DNA of 64,000 nucleotides from Scylla paramamosain (Eukaryota > Arthropoda > Malacostraca > Decapoda > Portunidae), in the NCBI RefSeq assembly GCF_035594125.1, contig NC_087163.1, positions 897,001-961,000 of the forward strand, read 5' to 3'. The first letter of the stretch is position 1. Each line of letters begins with the position of its first letter. The translations under genes were made by a program, and so were the position numbers. The notes below the pieces were generated by a model, which ran no database searches, was not told the DNA's origin, and saw only the letters and a list, made by a program, of their open reading frames with translations. Positions 20,736-34,139 of the stretch are shown here, in pieces.

Positions 20736-22431
20736 TTAACACACACTTCTCTACCCCATCCAAGTACTACCATCCAAGTAGCTTTCCTCACCTATCACTA
20801 CTTTCAACTTCACTCACTCTTTCTTTTGGAGATGTCATTGATATGAAATCGTTTTGACACAAAATGATTTAAGTAACAATTAGTTTAAGATCATATTATT
20901 TTCTTTTCCTTGCATTTAATCATTGTATGCCTGTATCTAATTCATGTTGGTTTCACAGGCACACACCTACATTGTGATGGAGCTCCTTGGAGGTGGAGAG
21001 CTGGCTGCTTCAGAGGATCAGGAAACACGAGAGGTTCACAGAGGCTCGCCTCGGGCTTCGGTCGTCGTGAGGAACCTGGTGTCAGCAGTTCACTACGTGC
21101 ACAGGAAAGGCATCAGTGTTCACGGAGACCTAAAGCCAGACAGGGGTGAAGAGTTAGGAGAGGGAGAAGAAATATGTTGGGAATTAATGGAATGGGAGGG
21201 AATAAAAATAGAAAAGTGGTTGGTGTTGAGGATAGACAGAAAAGAAAAGAAAGGAAAGGTGAAAAAAAGGAAGTTTTTTTGCATTGATTTTCCATCTGCT
21301 TATTTTAAAGAATTTATTGCATGGAATATTATTGATCTCCATCATTTGTATGGCCTTTATAATAAAAAGTATGAATTTATTCCATTCAGATATTATCCTT
21401 CTCCGAGGCCATTCTAATCTAATTATCTTTTCACGGAATCTCTTGTTCAAGGATTCTTCTGAAGATTCAGTTATTAAGATTGTGGATTTTGGGTTTGCAC
21501 ATTTGATGCCTGACAAGGAAAAGGATGGCAGCACGAAGACACCGTGCTTCACTGTTCACTATGCAGCGCCTCTGTTACATCCTGTTATTCACAGGTACAG
21601 GTTATAAAGTGGGTGTTGTTGTGCCCTGCAACCAGAGATGTGGCCATTTCCTGTATGTGTTCCACCATGGCATTCACCAGCAGTACCACACCATAGAGTG
21701 TTGTTTCTTCCTTACACAGACCACCTAAACAACATTCACAAGCTTAAACATTAGCAGTGAGTGCTTCTTTCTGTTTAAGTCCTGTTTGTTACTCCTCAAA
21801 ACCTTCAAACAGTGCCAAAAGCCTCATATCTTCATGGTACCACTTGAACATTCATGCACTGGTTGAGTATCTTGTGTGTAATTTTATGATGAAAGGTTTT
21901 TAATGCAGGGACAGTTGTTTATAGGGATTTTTACATTATTTTTAGTGTACAACCATCCAAAAGGCATTTAGCTCAGTGTTAGTGCAACAACCACACAGTA
22001 CTGAATGTAGGGTTTCCTGTTTCATTAGAGATTTCTCTGCAGTGGTGTTTTCAATACAAGGAGTGTTTTCTATAGTTATTTTCTTTATTTTGAGGGCTTG
22101 CTATATCCTGCACAACTCTAAAAATACATCAAATTAACCTCCCACCAAAGCACAATACAGACACTTCCATTGGCTGTAACATTACTGCTAATACTGCAAC
22201 ATTCTTCCTGAGGGGAACCACACACATTAACAATAACACATGTTACAAAAAACTACACCAAACATATTAAGCTCAACATTTTTGTATAATAATTTTTATA
22301 AACATGAATGACCAAAAATGGTTCTAGGATAAAAGAGGAAAAAAATGACAGAACACTACAGCATAACAGTACAAATGGCAGGTGTGTCTCTTTTCTCTTA
22401 TTCCTTATTTGCAAGGATTAAAGCTGTTACC

Positions 22432-24498
22432 TTAGAGATCACAAGAAGTGGGACGGTACAGTTCGCTAAGCTGCCGGTACACGTAGGATGGTGCAGTACC
22501 TCGACTGAAATAAAAGAGATTTAAATGGTCAGCAGCCATTATTTAAAGCTAAGTGAGTAGATGTGCAAGATAAACAGGGTACAGTAAAATCCCTCTTGTC
22601 CGGCATCAACGGGACCGCCGACGTGCCGGACACTTGAATAGAAGTGAAATTATGTCCACGATGACCACCCTACACTCACGCATCTTACCACAACAATGAT
22701 GATCAGCTGATCTGATCAGCTGCTTAAGTGTAAGCACAACACACTTCCTTTTTTCTACAACTTTAGGCGTGATGAAGGCGTCGGGCGATAAACAGTGCAC
22801 ACGCGGGACTGAGTCACTGAGTAAACACAGTGCAGTGGGCTGCGGGTGGCGCGAAGCAGTGCGCTGTGGTGGCAAGGGGACGGAGTATGCCTCGCGTGGG
22901 AATTTTAATTGATTTTGTGAGCACACGTTGATTTTTTATTGATTTTAAGGCTCGGGGAAAAATGTGCCGGATACTTGAAGCTGCCGGATACTGGACTGCC
23001 GGATGAGAGGGATTTTACTGTATAATAAATTGAGTAAGTTGTTTATCTCACTCATAAGTAAAACATAAAGGCCTTTCATTTGATGCATTTAGGATCAGAA
23101 GTTTTACTGGGAGATGAAGTACAGTGCTAAATAACAGTTTGTGCATAAAGCTGACAAATACTGATGTCTCCTGAGGTCAGCCCAGGCCCAACAAGGAAAG
23201 CAAATGAAAAAAATGAAATGAACCCCCAACATCACACCTTGAAAGGACCACACAGTCATATGAACAACACAAACTCACTTGTTAGTTATCAAACTGGTGA
23301 CATTTTCTGGAGGAACGTAATCTAGCTGAGTCAGCGCAGTATTTACAGACGGCCAAAACTTTGTTCCCTCTGGGATAATAGAAGTGGTGGTTTGGTGGCT
23401 TATTTCTTCACAGCCCATCAAGCTAAATTTGTATGTGGGAGTGCACACATACAGCTGAAAATGAAGATTTGTGACAATAAGCAAAATGCACAATTCATGC
23501 CATGATTTTCAATATTATATAGGTACTGATCTGATAGTATCTAGCTCCACATGAGACAACAACAGGTTGAGGTTTGAGAAAGGACCATCCAACACTCAAC
23601 ACGAGGAATGTATATCCACCTACATGAAATAAACATGTGGAAAAGGAATGTATCAAAAACTGGAATCAAGAATTTCTGTGAGAATAAAATGGTATGTACT
23701 TTTGTGATACCTTCCCTGTTCAATTTGCAACAGTAAATATGTTTCAAATACTGCCCCACTGAAAGAGGTATCAGGATAATGACTAACAAATAAAACTTAC
23801 AGGAACAGAATAAAACTTTGGTGGTGAGGCAAGAGAGGCTGCACCAACAAAGGTCTCAATGCCTCCGTTGGTCACCACCGTCTCGGTGCCAACGATGACC
23901 TTTGATGACCTTGTTGACACGTGACATGATGGGGAACACTGCAGAGTCTTGAATTAATGTTGTCTCAATTCCAGCAGTACATAAAGCTTTTGCCACTGGG
24001 TGACCCTGCACAAGTAAAAGATGTATTGAGAACATAAGAACGTAATAAAATAAAGGAAGCTGCAAGAAGCCATCACCCCTACATGTGGCAGTCCCTGTGT
24101 TATGTATTGTGCACATCAGACACGATGACGTGAAAGAGACGCATAAAACACCTTACATCATATTTAGGGGCACGTTCGGCAACAATAACGTGGAATTTCC
24201 TTTGTGTGGCTGCCTTGGTCAGGAAGGCCAAGACCAGTGGACACATTGCACACGTCACAATGACCTCATCATTGTGAATCTTGCTTACACCTTGGGCAGC
24301 TATCAATTCTTGGCTGAAATAAAAGGAATCAATATAATACTGGTAACAAACAACGTCAATGTCCCAAATGTCAGTGTAATCTTTACTCTACCTTTGTTCA
24401 ACCTCAGCTTTCTGTTCACCAATGGCCTCAAGTACTCTGTCCTTCAGCTCTGGAATAACCTCCGTGCATTTTGGGAGATCTCCACATGCAGGGTGAGT
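22432..24498 (-). pseudogene. EIF2B2: eIF2B subunit beta, frameshifted (copy E3)
   Basis: Exons at 24392-24498, 24157-24313, 23801-24005, 23279-23454 and 22432-22504. A 10-base tandem duplication at 23893-23912 lengthens exon 23801-24005 from 195 to 205 bases. It shifts the frame after SRVNKVI and leads to early termination. Copy E5 has the same duplication, so it predates the split of these two copies. It also shares with E5 the change from VTGF to VTSL before the last splice site. The insertion lies in the conserved Rossmann-like domain, so a functional beta subunit is not expected. Confidence 0.9.
22582..23020 (-). mobile_element. pogo-type MITE, unit 2
   Basis: Same element and insertion site, with CAGTAAAATCC ends and TA flanks. 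Confidence 0.85.
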
Positions 24499-24619
24499 CT
24501 ACTAGCATGGACTGTGAGAGGCTTGGGTACTCCACACCTTGCTTCTCTCCACGTGGTGTGTTGTGTTCATAAATTACTATCTGCGTGAAGAAGAAAAATA
24601 ACTTAAATAAATAAATGAG

Positions 24620-24620
<1 letters not shown>

Positions 24621-24655
<35 letters not shown>

Positions 24656-24669
24656 ACAGACAGGCAAAA

Positions 24670-24727
<58 letters not shown>

Positions 24728-24752
24728 CTGTACTTAAGCAATTATATCTTTC

Positions 24753-24791
<39 letters not shown>

Positions 24792-24795
24792 ACGA
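24621..24795. repeat. Compound microsatellite (unit 2)
   Basis: (CA)n, (GA)n and (CA)n tracts; the second (GA)n block present in units 0 and 1 is deleted. Confidence 0.94.
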
Positions 24796-24825
24796 ACGTT
24801 TCCCTAAGGGCGTTACATCAATAAA

Positions 24826-25030
24826 AGGTGTTTTTTTTTTTTTATGGGATACTTATGTGAATTGAAATACGCCTAAATGTTTACGTTCGTGAGAGAAAAC
24901 GGTCAGTTTTTTTTATTTTTATGGGATACTTATGTGAATTGAAATACGCCTAAATGTTTACGTTCTTGAGAGAAAACGGAGGTCAGTTTTTTATTTTTAT
25001 GGGATACTTATGTGAATTGAAATACGCTCA
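24826..25030. repeat. Approximately 76-bp minisatellite, three copies (unit 2)
   Basis: Three copies; the block is joined close to the preceding microsatellite by a local deletion. Confidence 0.9.
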
Positions 25031-26346
25031 GTTATTTGTACATCACTGCTTCACAGACATCTCCAGCACGTGTTCCCTTTGAGTAGCACCAAACCCACCA
25101 ACACCCACACATTGGTAAGCCTTCTAAGCACATACTAGTTTACATTGGCGCAGATATATTAAAAAGATTAATCACAAAAGACTAATTAAAAACATATATT
25201 CAGTACATGCAGGTGGGCTCTCCTTGACACACAGAGAAAGGCTGGTAATTCTCTGTTGATCATTAGCTACAGTATGGAAGCCTCTGTTATACTTCGATAT
25301 CTCTGTGAAGTATTGTTGTTTTTTAACGTCAAATGGTAAATATTTAATAACGATAAGGTAAGATATAACAGTATTAAGCCAAGCCTTTAATTCACACAAG
25401 CTTTTCAATGATTGCACATTACGCCACACAAGGGACGAGACATTGCAGTGTAAGCCACGACCAGTTTGAATTTGGCGCTTCAATCAGTAAACGTCTACAT
25501 ACTTTGACAATTACAGTGATAATGGCCTGAGATTTATTTTTACACGCTTATAATTCTTTATATTTAATTTTCTATTAGTTTAGTATAATATAAAAGAAGT
25601 TGGTGGTTGTTATTGAAAGGTAAAAGTGTGTTGTGGATAGGTTTGTGTCCGTACTGTGCAGAGCAGGCCAAGGGAGGACAACACAGCACCAGACGTGACA
25701 CAGAAAGGCACTGTGTTCAAAGGGTGCCATAAACTGTGGCTTTATTTAATGTATTTTGCCAGAACAAGACAGTGACAGGGCCGTGGGTGCCTGCGTGTGC
25801 TGGTGCAAGCTTGGTGCCTTCCGGGAGGTGCCTACAGGGAGGTGCCTACAGGGCCACCAAGGCTAATATTGGTAAGAAACCCGCCCACCCCTTGTCCAGC
25901 CAGCTAATTTGCACAGTCTGATGTAACAGGCGGTGACTGTGATAGTGTTGTTACCTGTCACCCACAACAACAACAACAACAACAACAACAACACAGGGCT
26001 GTCAGGTTTATTGTTAAGCCTGGTATTTCATGTTTTTGCACCTCGTTAGCAATATATTGATGTGACGCAGCATTCCACGGTGCCACAAGCGCTCCAAGCC
26101 TCCACCACAAAACTCTTACTAATTAACCATGACAGGAATTAGAAAAACGTAAAAAAAATCCACTTGCCTTATGTTATCAGCTGAGGTGGAGGCAGCCTTC
26201 CCCATTTATCCGCCAATATCTGCTTTATTTGTCACTTATTGTAAGCCTAACACGTCACTAAGTGGAGCCACATGACAAGGCTTTCATATCCGCTAGCTAG
26301 ATATATCCGCCATTGCCTCATTTAGTTACGATGGAAGAATAACAGG

Positions 26347-26390
26347 CAAAATAGCGGCCGTCCTCTCCACTGGCAAGGGCCGCCATGATG
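26347..26390. promoter_or_regulatory. GC-rich YY1-like motif (unit 2)
   Basis: Same motif pair, upstream of the frameshifted EIF2B2 copy E3. Confidence 0.45.
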
Positions 26391-27232
26391 CCTGGCTACC
26401 TGTTTGAATCTGTGGGTTCCAATATTTTTTGGGTATTTTTCTTAACTTCTTTATTTTGGTAGTATAGCATGTTTTTATGGTTTAGAAAAATAATTATTTG
26501 CTTTAGAAGTGTTTTCGCTGCTTGTGTTGATTTGTGTCCAATTTTGTGTTGATTGACGAAAATGTGGGGTGTTTTTTTGACGCTATTTTGACAAACTTGG
26601 TTTTTTATTTCACGCTCTAATTACGTCTTTTGTATTTCTAAAAATTGCTTATGATTTTTAAATTGTTTTTTGGTTCCTGTTGAGAGGAATAAGTGGGTTT
26701 TAAAAATGGTTTATGGTCCTGTTAAAAGTTGTGATTATAACACTTTTTGTGTTATTGTGTCTCTATTTGAGCTTGTAACTAACTTTTTAATGCCTGAAAA
26801 AATAGTTTGTATGTTTTAAAGTGTTTTATCTTGTTGTTGAGTCAAAATAGGTGGACTTTCCAGTGGTTTTTAATCGTAATTAGGTTCCAACACTTGTTTT
26901 TTACACAATTTCGGTTTTATTTGTTTATTCTTGTTCCAGGTAACTTTTGATGGTGTAAGATGATAGTTCAGATTTTTTAAAAATTTTTACGTTCCTAAAA
27001 ATTCAAATGCTGTGGAGTTTTCAATGATTTAAATGGTGCCGAATATTTCAACACTTTTTCCATATTTCATTTGGATATTTTTTAAATACTACTCAAGCTG
27101 GAGCTGTTATAATATTGTGGATATTTTTTAAAGTATTTGTCAAGTCAGAATATATAAGGCATTCCAGCCTAGCTCCATTTTTTCGAGGGGTCAATTTCGA
27201 AATGAAATCCGTTACGGTACGTAAATTAGCCG

Positions 27233-27289
27233 TGACGTCACATCCGCCATGATGGACCCGGGCCCTTGATCGGCTCCGCTGTCTCCTCG
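27233..27289 (+). promoter_or_regulatory. CRE + YY1 promoter-like site (unit 2)
   Basis: CRE at 27233-27240 and YY1-type site at 27244-27255, unchanged. Downstream the MFSD10 coding exons are deleted (unit 3), leaving only the kinase fragment. Confidence 0.62.
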
Positions 27290-27531
27290 GTAATAATGAT
27301 CGTATTTTGCAGTGTTTTCCTGGTGTTTCCACGTGTTTCTAAACTCAGACGTGTAGATAAGAGTAGAATGAGTAAGAAAATAAGAGAAATAGAGGAGGAA
27401 GAGGAAGGGAGAAGGAATAGAGGAGGTGGTAAAACAGAAAAATGATAAGAAAACAATATTTAGCTTAATTTTCCCTGCTGCCCTGTCTGTCTTGGTAGTA
27501 TTTGTCTTCCCTGACAGTGCTTCCAGTGTAT

Positions 27532-28140
27532 TTGGTGTGTTTAAGAGGTGTTGGAGTGTGTCTGGAGGTGTTTAGGGAGTGTTGCAGTGTGTCTGGAGGT
27601 GTTGAAAGGGTGTTGAAGTGTGTGTTTTAGGGATTTGGTGATGTTTGAGTCAATATTTAGCGTTCCTGGTGTGTTTTGGGGTGTCTTAGGCTTGTTTAGG
27701 AGTGCTTTAAGTGTGTTTTGGACTGTTTTCAATGTTTTGTGATGTTTCAAGTGTATTTTAGGATGTTATGGACGAGTTTGGGTGTGTTTTGTGTGGATAC
27801 CGGGGAATTTTGGGTGCGTTTGTGGGTATTTTAGGTCAGTGTGGGTGTTTTGGGGTGTTTTATGTGTGTTTTGGGCCGTTTTCAGTGTTTTGGGATGTTT
27901 TAAGTGTGTTTTAGGATGTTATGGATGAGTTTGAGTGTGTTTTGGGTAGGTACGGTGTGTTTTCGATGCGTTTAAAGTCAATTGGGTGAGTTTTGGAGTA
28001 TTTTAAGTGTGTTTGGGGATATTTTGGTGCACTTTCGATGTGTTTAGGGTGTTTTTTGTGCGTTTAGGAGTGTTTAAGGTGTTTTAAGGTGTTTTAGTAT
28101 GATTGGATTGGTTTTGAGGTGTTTTGGTTATGTTAAAGGC
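27532..28140. repeat. GTGTTTT-rich degenerate repeat (unit 2)
   Basis: Same block with minor substitutions. Confidence 0.85.
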
Positions 28141-28463
28141 ATGTTGCAGATAAGTACTGGGTCTTTGAGGGTAGAAGTGGTGTGCTGGAGGTAAAATAAA
28201 AGGTTCTGGAGTGTTTTAGGGGGGACTGTGATAGTAGAAGCGTGTCAGGGGTGTTATAGCGTGTGTTGTGATGTATGAAGCTTCTAGATGCATGTGGGGG
28301 CGATGTCTGGGTCTGTACGAGGTGTTGTGGTGTTGGAGTCCTAGCAGGGGAGGGTACTGGAGGTTGTAGTGATGGGTAGAGGGTAAAAACAGAGGTACAC
28401 TTTAGGTTAGGTAAGGTTAAGCGTTCATTGGTGTTGATTCAGTAATACAATCTTTTTTTTCAG

Positions 28464-28541
28464 ATACAAATGTAGAGGGACGAAATAGAGAAGCAGGAAG
28501 ACCACCACCACCACCACCACCACCAGCAGTGTGGAAGAAAG
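28464..28541 (+). other. Putative leader exon 2 (unit 2)
   Basis: Same acceptor and donor; the CCA run is longer. Confidence 0.42.
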
Positions 28542-28623
28542 GTTAGACAAGCGAAGAAAGTTGGAAAATTAATAATTAAACGCTTGCTGTCTTTTATTAT
28601 CTTGAGTATAAAATGGTTATATG

Positions 28624-28626
<3 letters not shown>

Positions 28627-28688
<62 letters not shown>

Positions 28689-28992
28689 ATTAGTAACCCT
28701 GTTGACAGAAGTGACATCCGCGTCTTCTTAGATGTAAACAAAGCGGTACTTTCCTTCCAGCTGGTGATAAAACTCTCTCTCGCTCTCCCTCACTCTCCCA
28801 CGCCACGGAAGCAGTGGAATAAAGCACAGGAGGAGGAAGTGAGAGGATAATGAAGTTTGGAAGTTTGTGATACGTAAGAAGGTTTTATGTTGTGAGAGGA
28901 ATATAGTGCTGTCTGTCTGTCTGTGTGTGTGTGTGTGTGTAAAGAAGAAAATGCTATATTATATCTACGTGTTTAAAAGTTTCTGTGAGGGA

Positions 28993-29045
<53 letters not shown>
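28627..29045. repeat. (CT)n and (TG)n microsatellites (unit 2)
   Basis: (CT)n at 28627-28685 and (TG)n at about 28920-28940 and 28995-29045. Confidence 0.92.
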
Positions 29046-29047
<2 letters not shown>

Positions 29048-29344
29048 GGAAGAAAGGGGTGGTGTTTACGGGTCTGTGATGAAAAAACGTGTGCTTTGTT
29101 TTGTAACCTTCAGAAAAAAATATTAAGAAAGTTTTTACAGTGGGAAAATTTTGGTGGTGAGAGAGAAAATGACTAAAATATTACCTCAAATTTAACCTAA
29201 CGTGGTTGAGCTTCTCACTCCTCAGCTGCCACTAAGCAAACCAAGCCTAACCCAAAGAAGCCTACCCTAACTTCTGTCTGGTGCTTCCTCCTCCCCAAGA
29301 CTGGCTATCTCGTTTCTTAATCCCAAGCTGGCCTAACCAAACTT

Positions 29345-29456
29345 TATCTAACGTAATCTAACCTAACCTAACCTAGCCAAACCTTACCTAAGCAAGCCTA
29401 ACCTAGCCAAGCCTTACCTAACCTAACCTAACCTAGCCTAACCTAACCTAACCTAA
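29345..29456. repeat. AACCT array before the unit 3 deletion junction
   Basis: The pre-exon-1 array only; the intron 1 array is deleted in this unit. Confidence 0.9.
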
Positions 29457-29601
29457 TCTACATCCTTTTCCCACGGCCCCACTTAACCAAACCTAACGTA
29501 ACTTTCAGAGCAATTGTATATGTATATGTATGAATGTATGTATGTATTTATATGAGTGTGTGTACTCTTCCAAAGATAGTATTGTTACATTATTATTTCA
29601 G

Positions 29602-31258
29602 GGCTACTCCTACGTTGCTCCATCAATTCTCTTCACTGACAGTGTCATCAGCGACAGCAGCAGCCTTTTCAAGATGTCACCAGACAGAAGACCTTCCACA
29701 ACCAACCTATTATTGGCTTGTAGCTTTAAGGTTAGTACCCACTTTCTATTCTGCTGTTGCTGATTTACTTGCTAATTTTAATTCTTCACTATTAACTCTT
29801 TGACTGCTGCTGCTGCTGTTTGCTACATCTTTCCTTAACCACTAATCACTTTGAGACATTTTTACTTGTTCTACAGCCATCTCTAATCTTTAAACTGGGT
29901 ACAAATTGCAAAATCCATTCTTTTTAATCCCCTTCTTTCACGTAGATGATTATTATAAAGATTTCATGCATTACTTCTGGTGCTGTAAATTGGTTTGTAT
30001 CAGTGAAAGCATTAAAACATACTTGAATTTTTGGTGAATTGTCTCAGCGTGATTTTGACAGTAAAGGTAAATAAATTGTCATAGTAGTAGCAGTAGTAAT
30101 AATATAAGTATGCATGGCTGATGTCTTCCCCTGTGAGGGATAGATTCAGATTCAGATTCAGATTCTTTATTCCACGAAAGTGGTTATTAAGTACATTATA
30201 TTTCACATAGCTTTACATAAATATGGAGGTCATAAAACTAAACTGTAGATTGAAATATCTTAGTATACTACTAAATGATTAAATTGCAGAATGTTGTCAT
30301 CAAAAAATATTAAGTGTATAAAATAATCATGGTAACTAAAATAGTATTTCTACACTAAAGTGCAATGTCTACCTCTAAGTAAAATAAAATACATGAATGT
30401 CCTTAAAATTATGTTTAAATGATAATAAGACCATAAAATGCTGGATAAAATATGGGTGTAAAGCTTCATCACTGTGCGTTTTCTAACATATGTCTAAAAT
30501 ATTTATATAATATTTGCAGATTGGAAATGTTTCCTGAGGTTAGTCTTATTTTCTTTTCCTTGCATTTAATCATTGTATGCCTGTATCTAATTCATGTTGG
30601 TTTCACAGGCACACACCTACATTGTGATGAAGCTCCTTGGAGGTGGAGAGCTGGCTGCTTCAGAGGATCAGGAAACACGAGAGGTTCACAGAGGCTCGCC
30701 TCGGGCTTCGGTCGTCGTGAGGAACCTGGTGTCAGCAGTTCACTATGTGCACAGGAAAGGCATCAGTGTTCACGGAGACCTAAAGCCAGACAGGGGTGAA
30801 GAGTTAGGAGAGGGAGAAGAAATATGTTGGGAATTAATGGAATGGGAGGGAATAAAAATAGAAAAGTGGTTGGTGTTGAGGATAGACAGAAAAGAAAAGA
30901 AAGGAAGGGTGAAAAAAAGGAAGTTTTTTTTGCATTGATTTTCCATCTGCTTATTTTAAAGAATTTATTGCATGGAATATTATTGATCTCCATCATTTGT
31001 ATGGCCTTTATAATAAAAAGTATGAATTTATTCCATTCAGATATTATCCTTCTCCGAGGCCATTCTAATCTAATTATCTTTTCACGGAATCTCTTGTTCA
31101 AGGATTCTTCTGAAGATTCAGTTATTAAGATTGTGGATTTTGGGTTTGCACATTTGATGCCTGACAAGGAAAAGGATGGCAGCACGAAGACACCGTGCTT
31201 CACTGTTCACTATGCAGCGCCTCTGTTACATCCTGTTATTCACAGGTACAGGTTATAA
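29602..31258 (+). pseudogene. RPS6KA5: MSK-type kinase fragment without exon a (copy K3)
   Basis: Exons b 29602-29730, c 30609-30795 and d 31041-31258. Exon a is lost in the deletion ending near 29511-29515, so exon b is now preceded by the leader and AACCT repeats of the former MFSD10 promoter region. Otherwise it is at constant spacing with K1 and shares the VMKLL change and HGD. Confidence 0.86.
30142..30548 (-). mobile_element. LINE 3' remnant (unit 3)
   Basis: Same short version and same junction as in unit 1 (GTCTTA joined to TTTTC). Confidence 0.85.
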
Positions 31259-32082
31259 AGTGGGTGTTGTTGTGCCCTGCAACCAGAGATGTGGCCATTT
31301 CCTGTATGTGTTCCACCATGGCATTCACCAGCAGTACCACACCATAGAGTGTTGTTTCTTCCTTACACAGACCACCTAAACAACATTCACAAGCTTAAAC
31401 ATTAGCAGTGAGTGCTTCTTTCTGTTTAAGTCCTGTTTGTTACTCCTCAAAACCTTCAAACAGTGCCAAAAGCCTCATATCTTCATGGTACCGCTTGAAC
31501 ATTCATGCACTGGTTGAGTGTCTTGTGTGTAATTTTATGATGAAAGGTTTTTAATGCAGGGACAGTTGTTTATAGGGAATTTTACATTATTTTTAGTGTA
31601 CAACCATCCAAAAGGCATTTAGCTCAGTGTTAGTGCAACAACCACACAGTACTGAATGTAGGGTTTCCTGTTTCATTAGAGATTTCTCTGCAGTGGTGTT
31701 TTCAATACAAGGAGTGTTTTCTATAGTTATTTTCTTTATTTTGAGGGCTTGCTATATCCTGCACAACTCTAAAAATACATCAAATTAACCTCCCACCAAA
31801 GCACAATACAGACACTTCCATTGGCTGTAACATTACTGCTAATACTGCAACATTCTTCCTGAGGGGAACCACACACATTAACAATAACACATGTAACAAA
31901 AAACTACACCAAACATATTAAGCTCAACATTTTTGTATAATAATTTTTATAAACATGAATGACCAAAAATGGTTCTAGGATAAAAGAGGAAAAAAATGAC
32001 AGAACACTACAGCATAACAGTACAAATGGCAGGTGTGTCTCTTTTCTCTTATTCCTTATTTGCAAGGATTAAAGCTGTTACC

Positions 32083-34139
32083 TTAGAGATCACAAGAAGT
32101 GGGACGGTACAGTTCGCTAAGCTGCCGGTACACGTAGGATGGTGCAGTACCTCGACTGAAATAAAAGAGATTTAAATGGTCAGCAGCCATTATTTAAAGC
32201 TAAGTGAGTAGATGTGCAAGATAAACAGGGTACAGTAAAATCCCTCTTGTCCGGCATCAACGGGACCGCCGACGTGCCGGACACTTGAATAGAAGTGAAA
32301 TTATGTCCACGATGACCACCCTACACTCACGCATCTTACCACAACAATGATGATCAGCTGATCTGATCAGCTGCTTAAGTGTAAGCACAACACACTTCCC
32401 TTTTTCTACAACTTTAGGCGTGATGAAGGCGTCGGGCGATAAACAGTGCACACGCGGGACTGAGTCACTGAGTAAACACAGTGCAGTGGGCTGCGGGTGG
32501 CGCGAAGCAGTGCGCTGTGGTGGCAAGGGGACGGAGTATGCCTCGCGTGGGAATTTTAATTGATTTTGTGAGCACACGTTGATTTTTTATTGATTTTAAG
32601 GCTCGGGGAAAAATGTGCCGGATACTTGAAGCTGCCGGATACTGGAATGCCGGATGAGAGGGATTTTACTGTATAATAAATTGACTAAGTTGTTTATCTC
32701 ACTCATAAGTAAAACATAAAGGCCTTTCATTTGATGCATTTAGGATCAGAAGTTTTACTGGGAGATGAAGTACAGTGCTAAATAACAGTTTGTGCATAAA
32801 GCTGACAAATACTGATGTCTCCTGAGGTCAGCCCAGGCCCAACAAGGAAAGCAAATAAAAAAATGAAATGAACCCCCAACATCACACCTTGAAAGGACCA
32901 CACAGTCATATGAACAACACAAACTCACTTGTTAGTTATGAAACCAGTGACATTTTCTGGAGGAACGTAATCTAGCTGAGTCAGCGCAGTATTTACAGAC
33001 GGCCAAAACTTTGTTCCCTCTGGGATAATAGAAGTGGTGGTTTGGTGGCTTATTTCTTCACAGCCCATCAAGCTAAATTTGTATGTGGGAGTGCACACAT
33101 ACAGCTGAAAATGAAGATTTGTGACAATAAGCAAAATGCACAATTCATGCCATGATTTTCAATATTATATAGGTACTGATCTGATAGTATCTAGCTCCAC
33201 ATGAGACAACAGGTTGAGGTTTGAGAAAGGACCATCCAACACTCAACACGAGGAATGTATATCCACCTACATGAAATAAACATGTGGAAAAGGAATGTAT
33301 CAAAAACTGGAATCAAGAATTTCTGTGAGAATAAAATGGTATGTACTTTTGTGATACCTTCCCTGTTCAATTTGCAACAGTAAATATGTTTCAAATACTG
33401 CCCCACTGAAAGAGGTATCAGGATAATGACTAACAAATAAAACTTACTGGAACAGAATAAAACTTTGGTGGTGAGGCAAGAGAGGCTGCACCAACAAAGG
33501 TCTCAATGCCTCCGTTGGTCACCACCGTCTCGGTGCCAACGATGACCTTGTTGACACGTGACATGATGGGGAACACTGCAGAGTCTTGAATTAATGTTGT
33601 CTCAATTCCAGCAGTACATAAAGCTTTTGCCACTGGGTGACCCTGCACAAGTAAAAGATGTATTGAGAACATAAGAACATAATAAAATAAAGGAAGCTGC
33701 AAGAAGCCATCACCCCTACATGTGGCAGTCAGTCCCTGTGTTATGTATTGTGCACATCAGACACGATGACGTGAAAGAGACGCATAAAACACCTTACATC
33801 ATATTTAGGGGCACGTTCGGCAACAATAACGTGAAATTTCCTTTGTGTGGCTGCCTTGGTCAGGAAGGCCAAGACCAGTGGACACATTGCACACGTCACA
33901 ATGACCTCATCATTGTGAATCTTGCTTACACCTTGGGCAGCTATCAATTCTTGGCTGAAATAAAAGGAATCAATATAATACTGGTAACAAACAACGTCAA
34001 TGTCCCAAATGTCAGTGTAATCTTTACTCTACCTTTGTTCAACCTCAGCTTTCTGTTCACCAATGGCCTCTAGTACTCTGTCCTGCAGCTCTGGAATAAC
34101 CTCCGTGCATTTTGGGAGATCTCCACATGCAGGGTGAGT
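32083..34139 (-). CDS. EIF2B2: eIF2B subunit beta, C-terminal exons (copy E4)
   Basis: Exons at 34033-34139, 33798-33954, 33448-33642, 32929-33104 and 32083-32155. The frame is intact, and spacing to copy E2 is a constant 21382 bases, including the shared 4-bp insertion near 33730. Differences from E2 inside exons are few; one at 34071 is synonymous (GTA CTA GAG in place of GTA CTT GAG). The N-terminal exons were not found, as in the other copies. Confidence 0.89.
32233..32671 (-). mobile_element. pogo-type MITE, unit 3
   Basis: Same element and site as in unit 1. A single change turns EKRKC into EKGKC in the transposase remnant, shared with unit 5. Confidence 0.85.

Larger units (their letters stand above)
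18525..21607 (+). pseudogene. RPS6KA5: MSK-type kinase fragment with retrotransposon (copy K2)
   Basis: Exons a 18525-18686, b 18798-18926, c 20959-21145 and d 21390-21607. It has the same content as copy K1, but exon c keeps VMELL (family residue Glu) where K1, K3 and K5 have VMKLL. The b-c intron carries a 1.4 kb 5'-truncated non-LTR retrotransposon on the opposite strand. HGD replaces HRD here too, and the end after HYAAP is the same foreign sequence as in K1. Confidence 0.86.
17381..29512 (+). repeat. Array unit 2 (forward, type B)
   Basis: This unit lacks MFSD10 exon 1, which was lost beside a small inverted segment at 17381-17524. It carries the longest version of the non-LTR retrotransposon inside the kinase fragment. 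Its EIF2B2 copy has the 10-bp duplication that it shares only with unit 4. It ends at the deletion junction near 29511. Confidence 0.92.

Noticed and set aside
19740..20880. LINE insertion unique to unit 2.
   Set aside because: The other units keep the 3' UTR and last codons of the same element at the same place; the difference is a deletion in those units, not a new insertion in unit 2.
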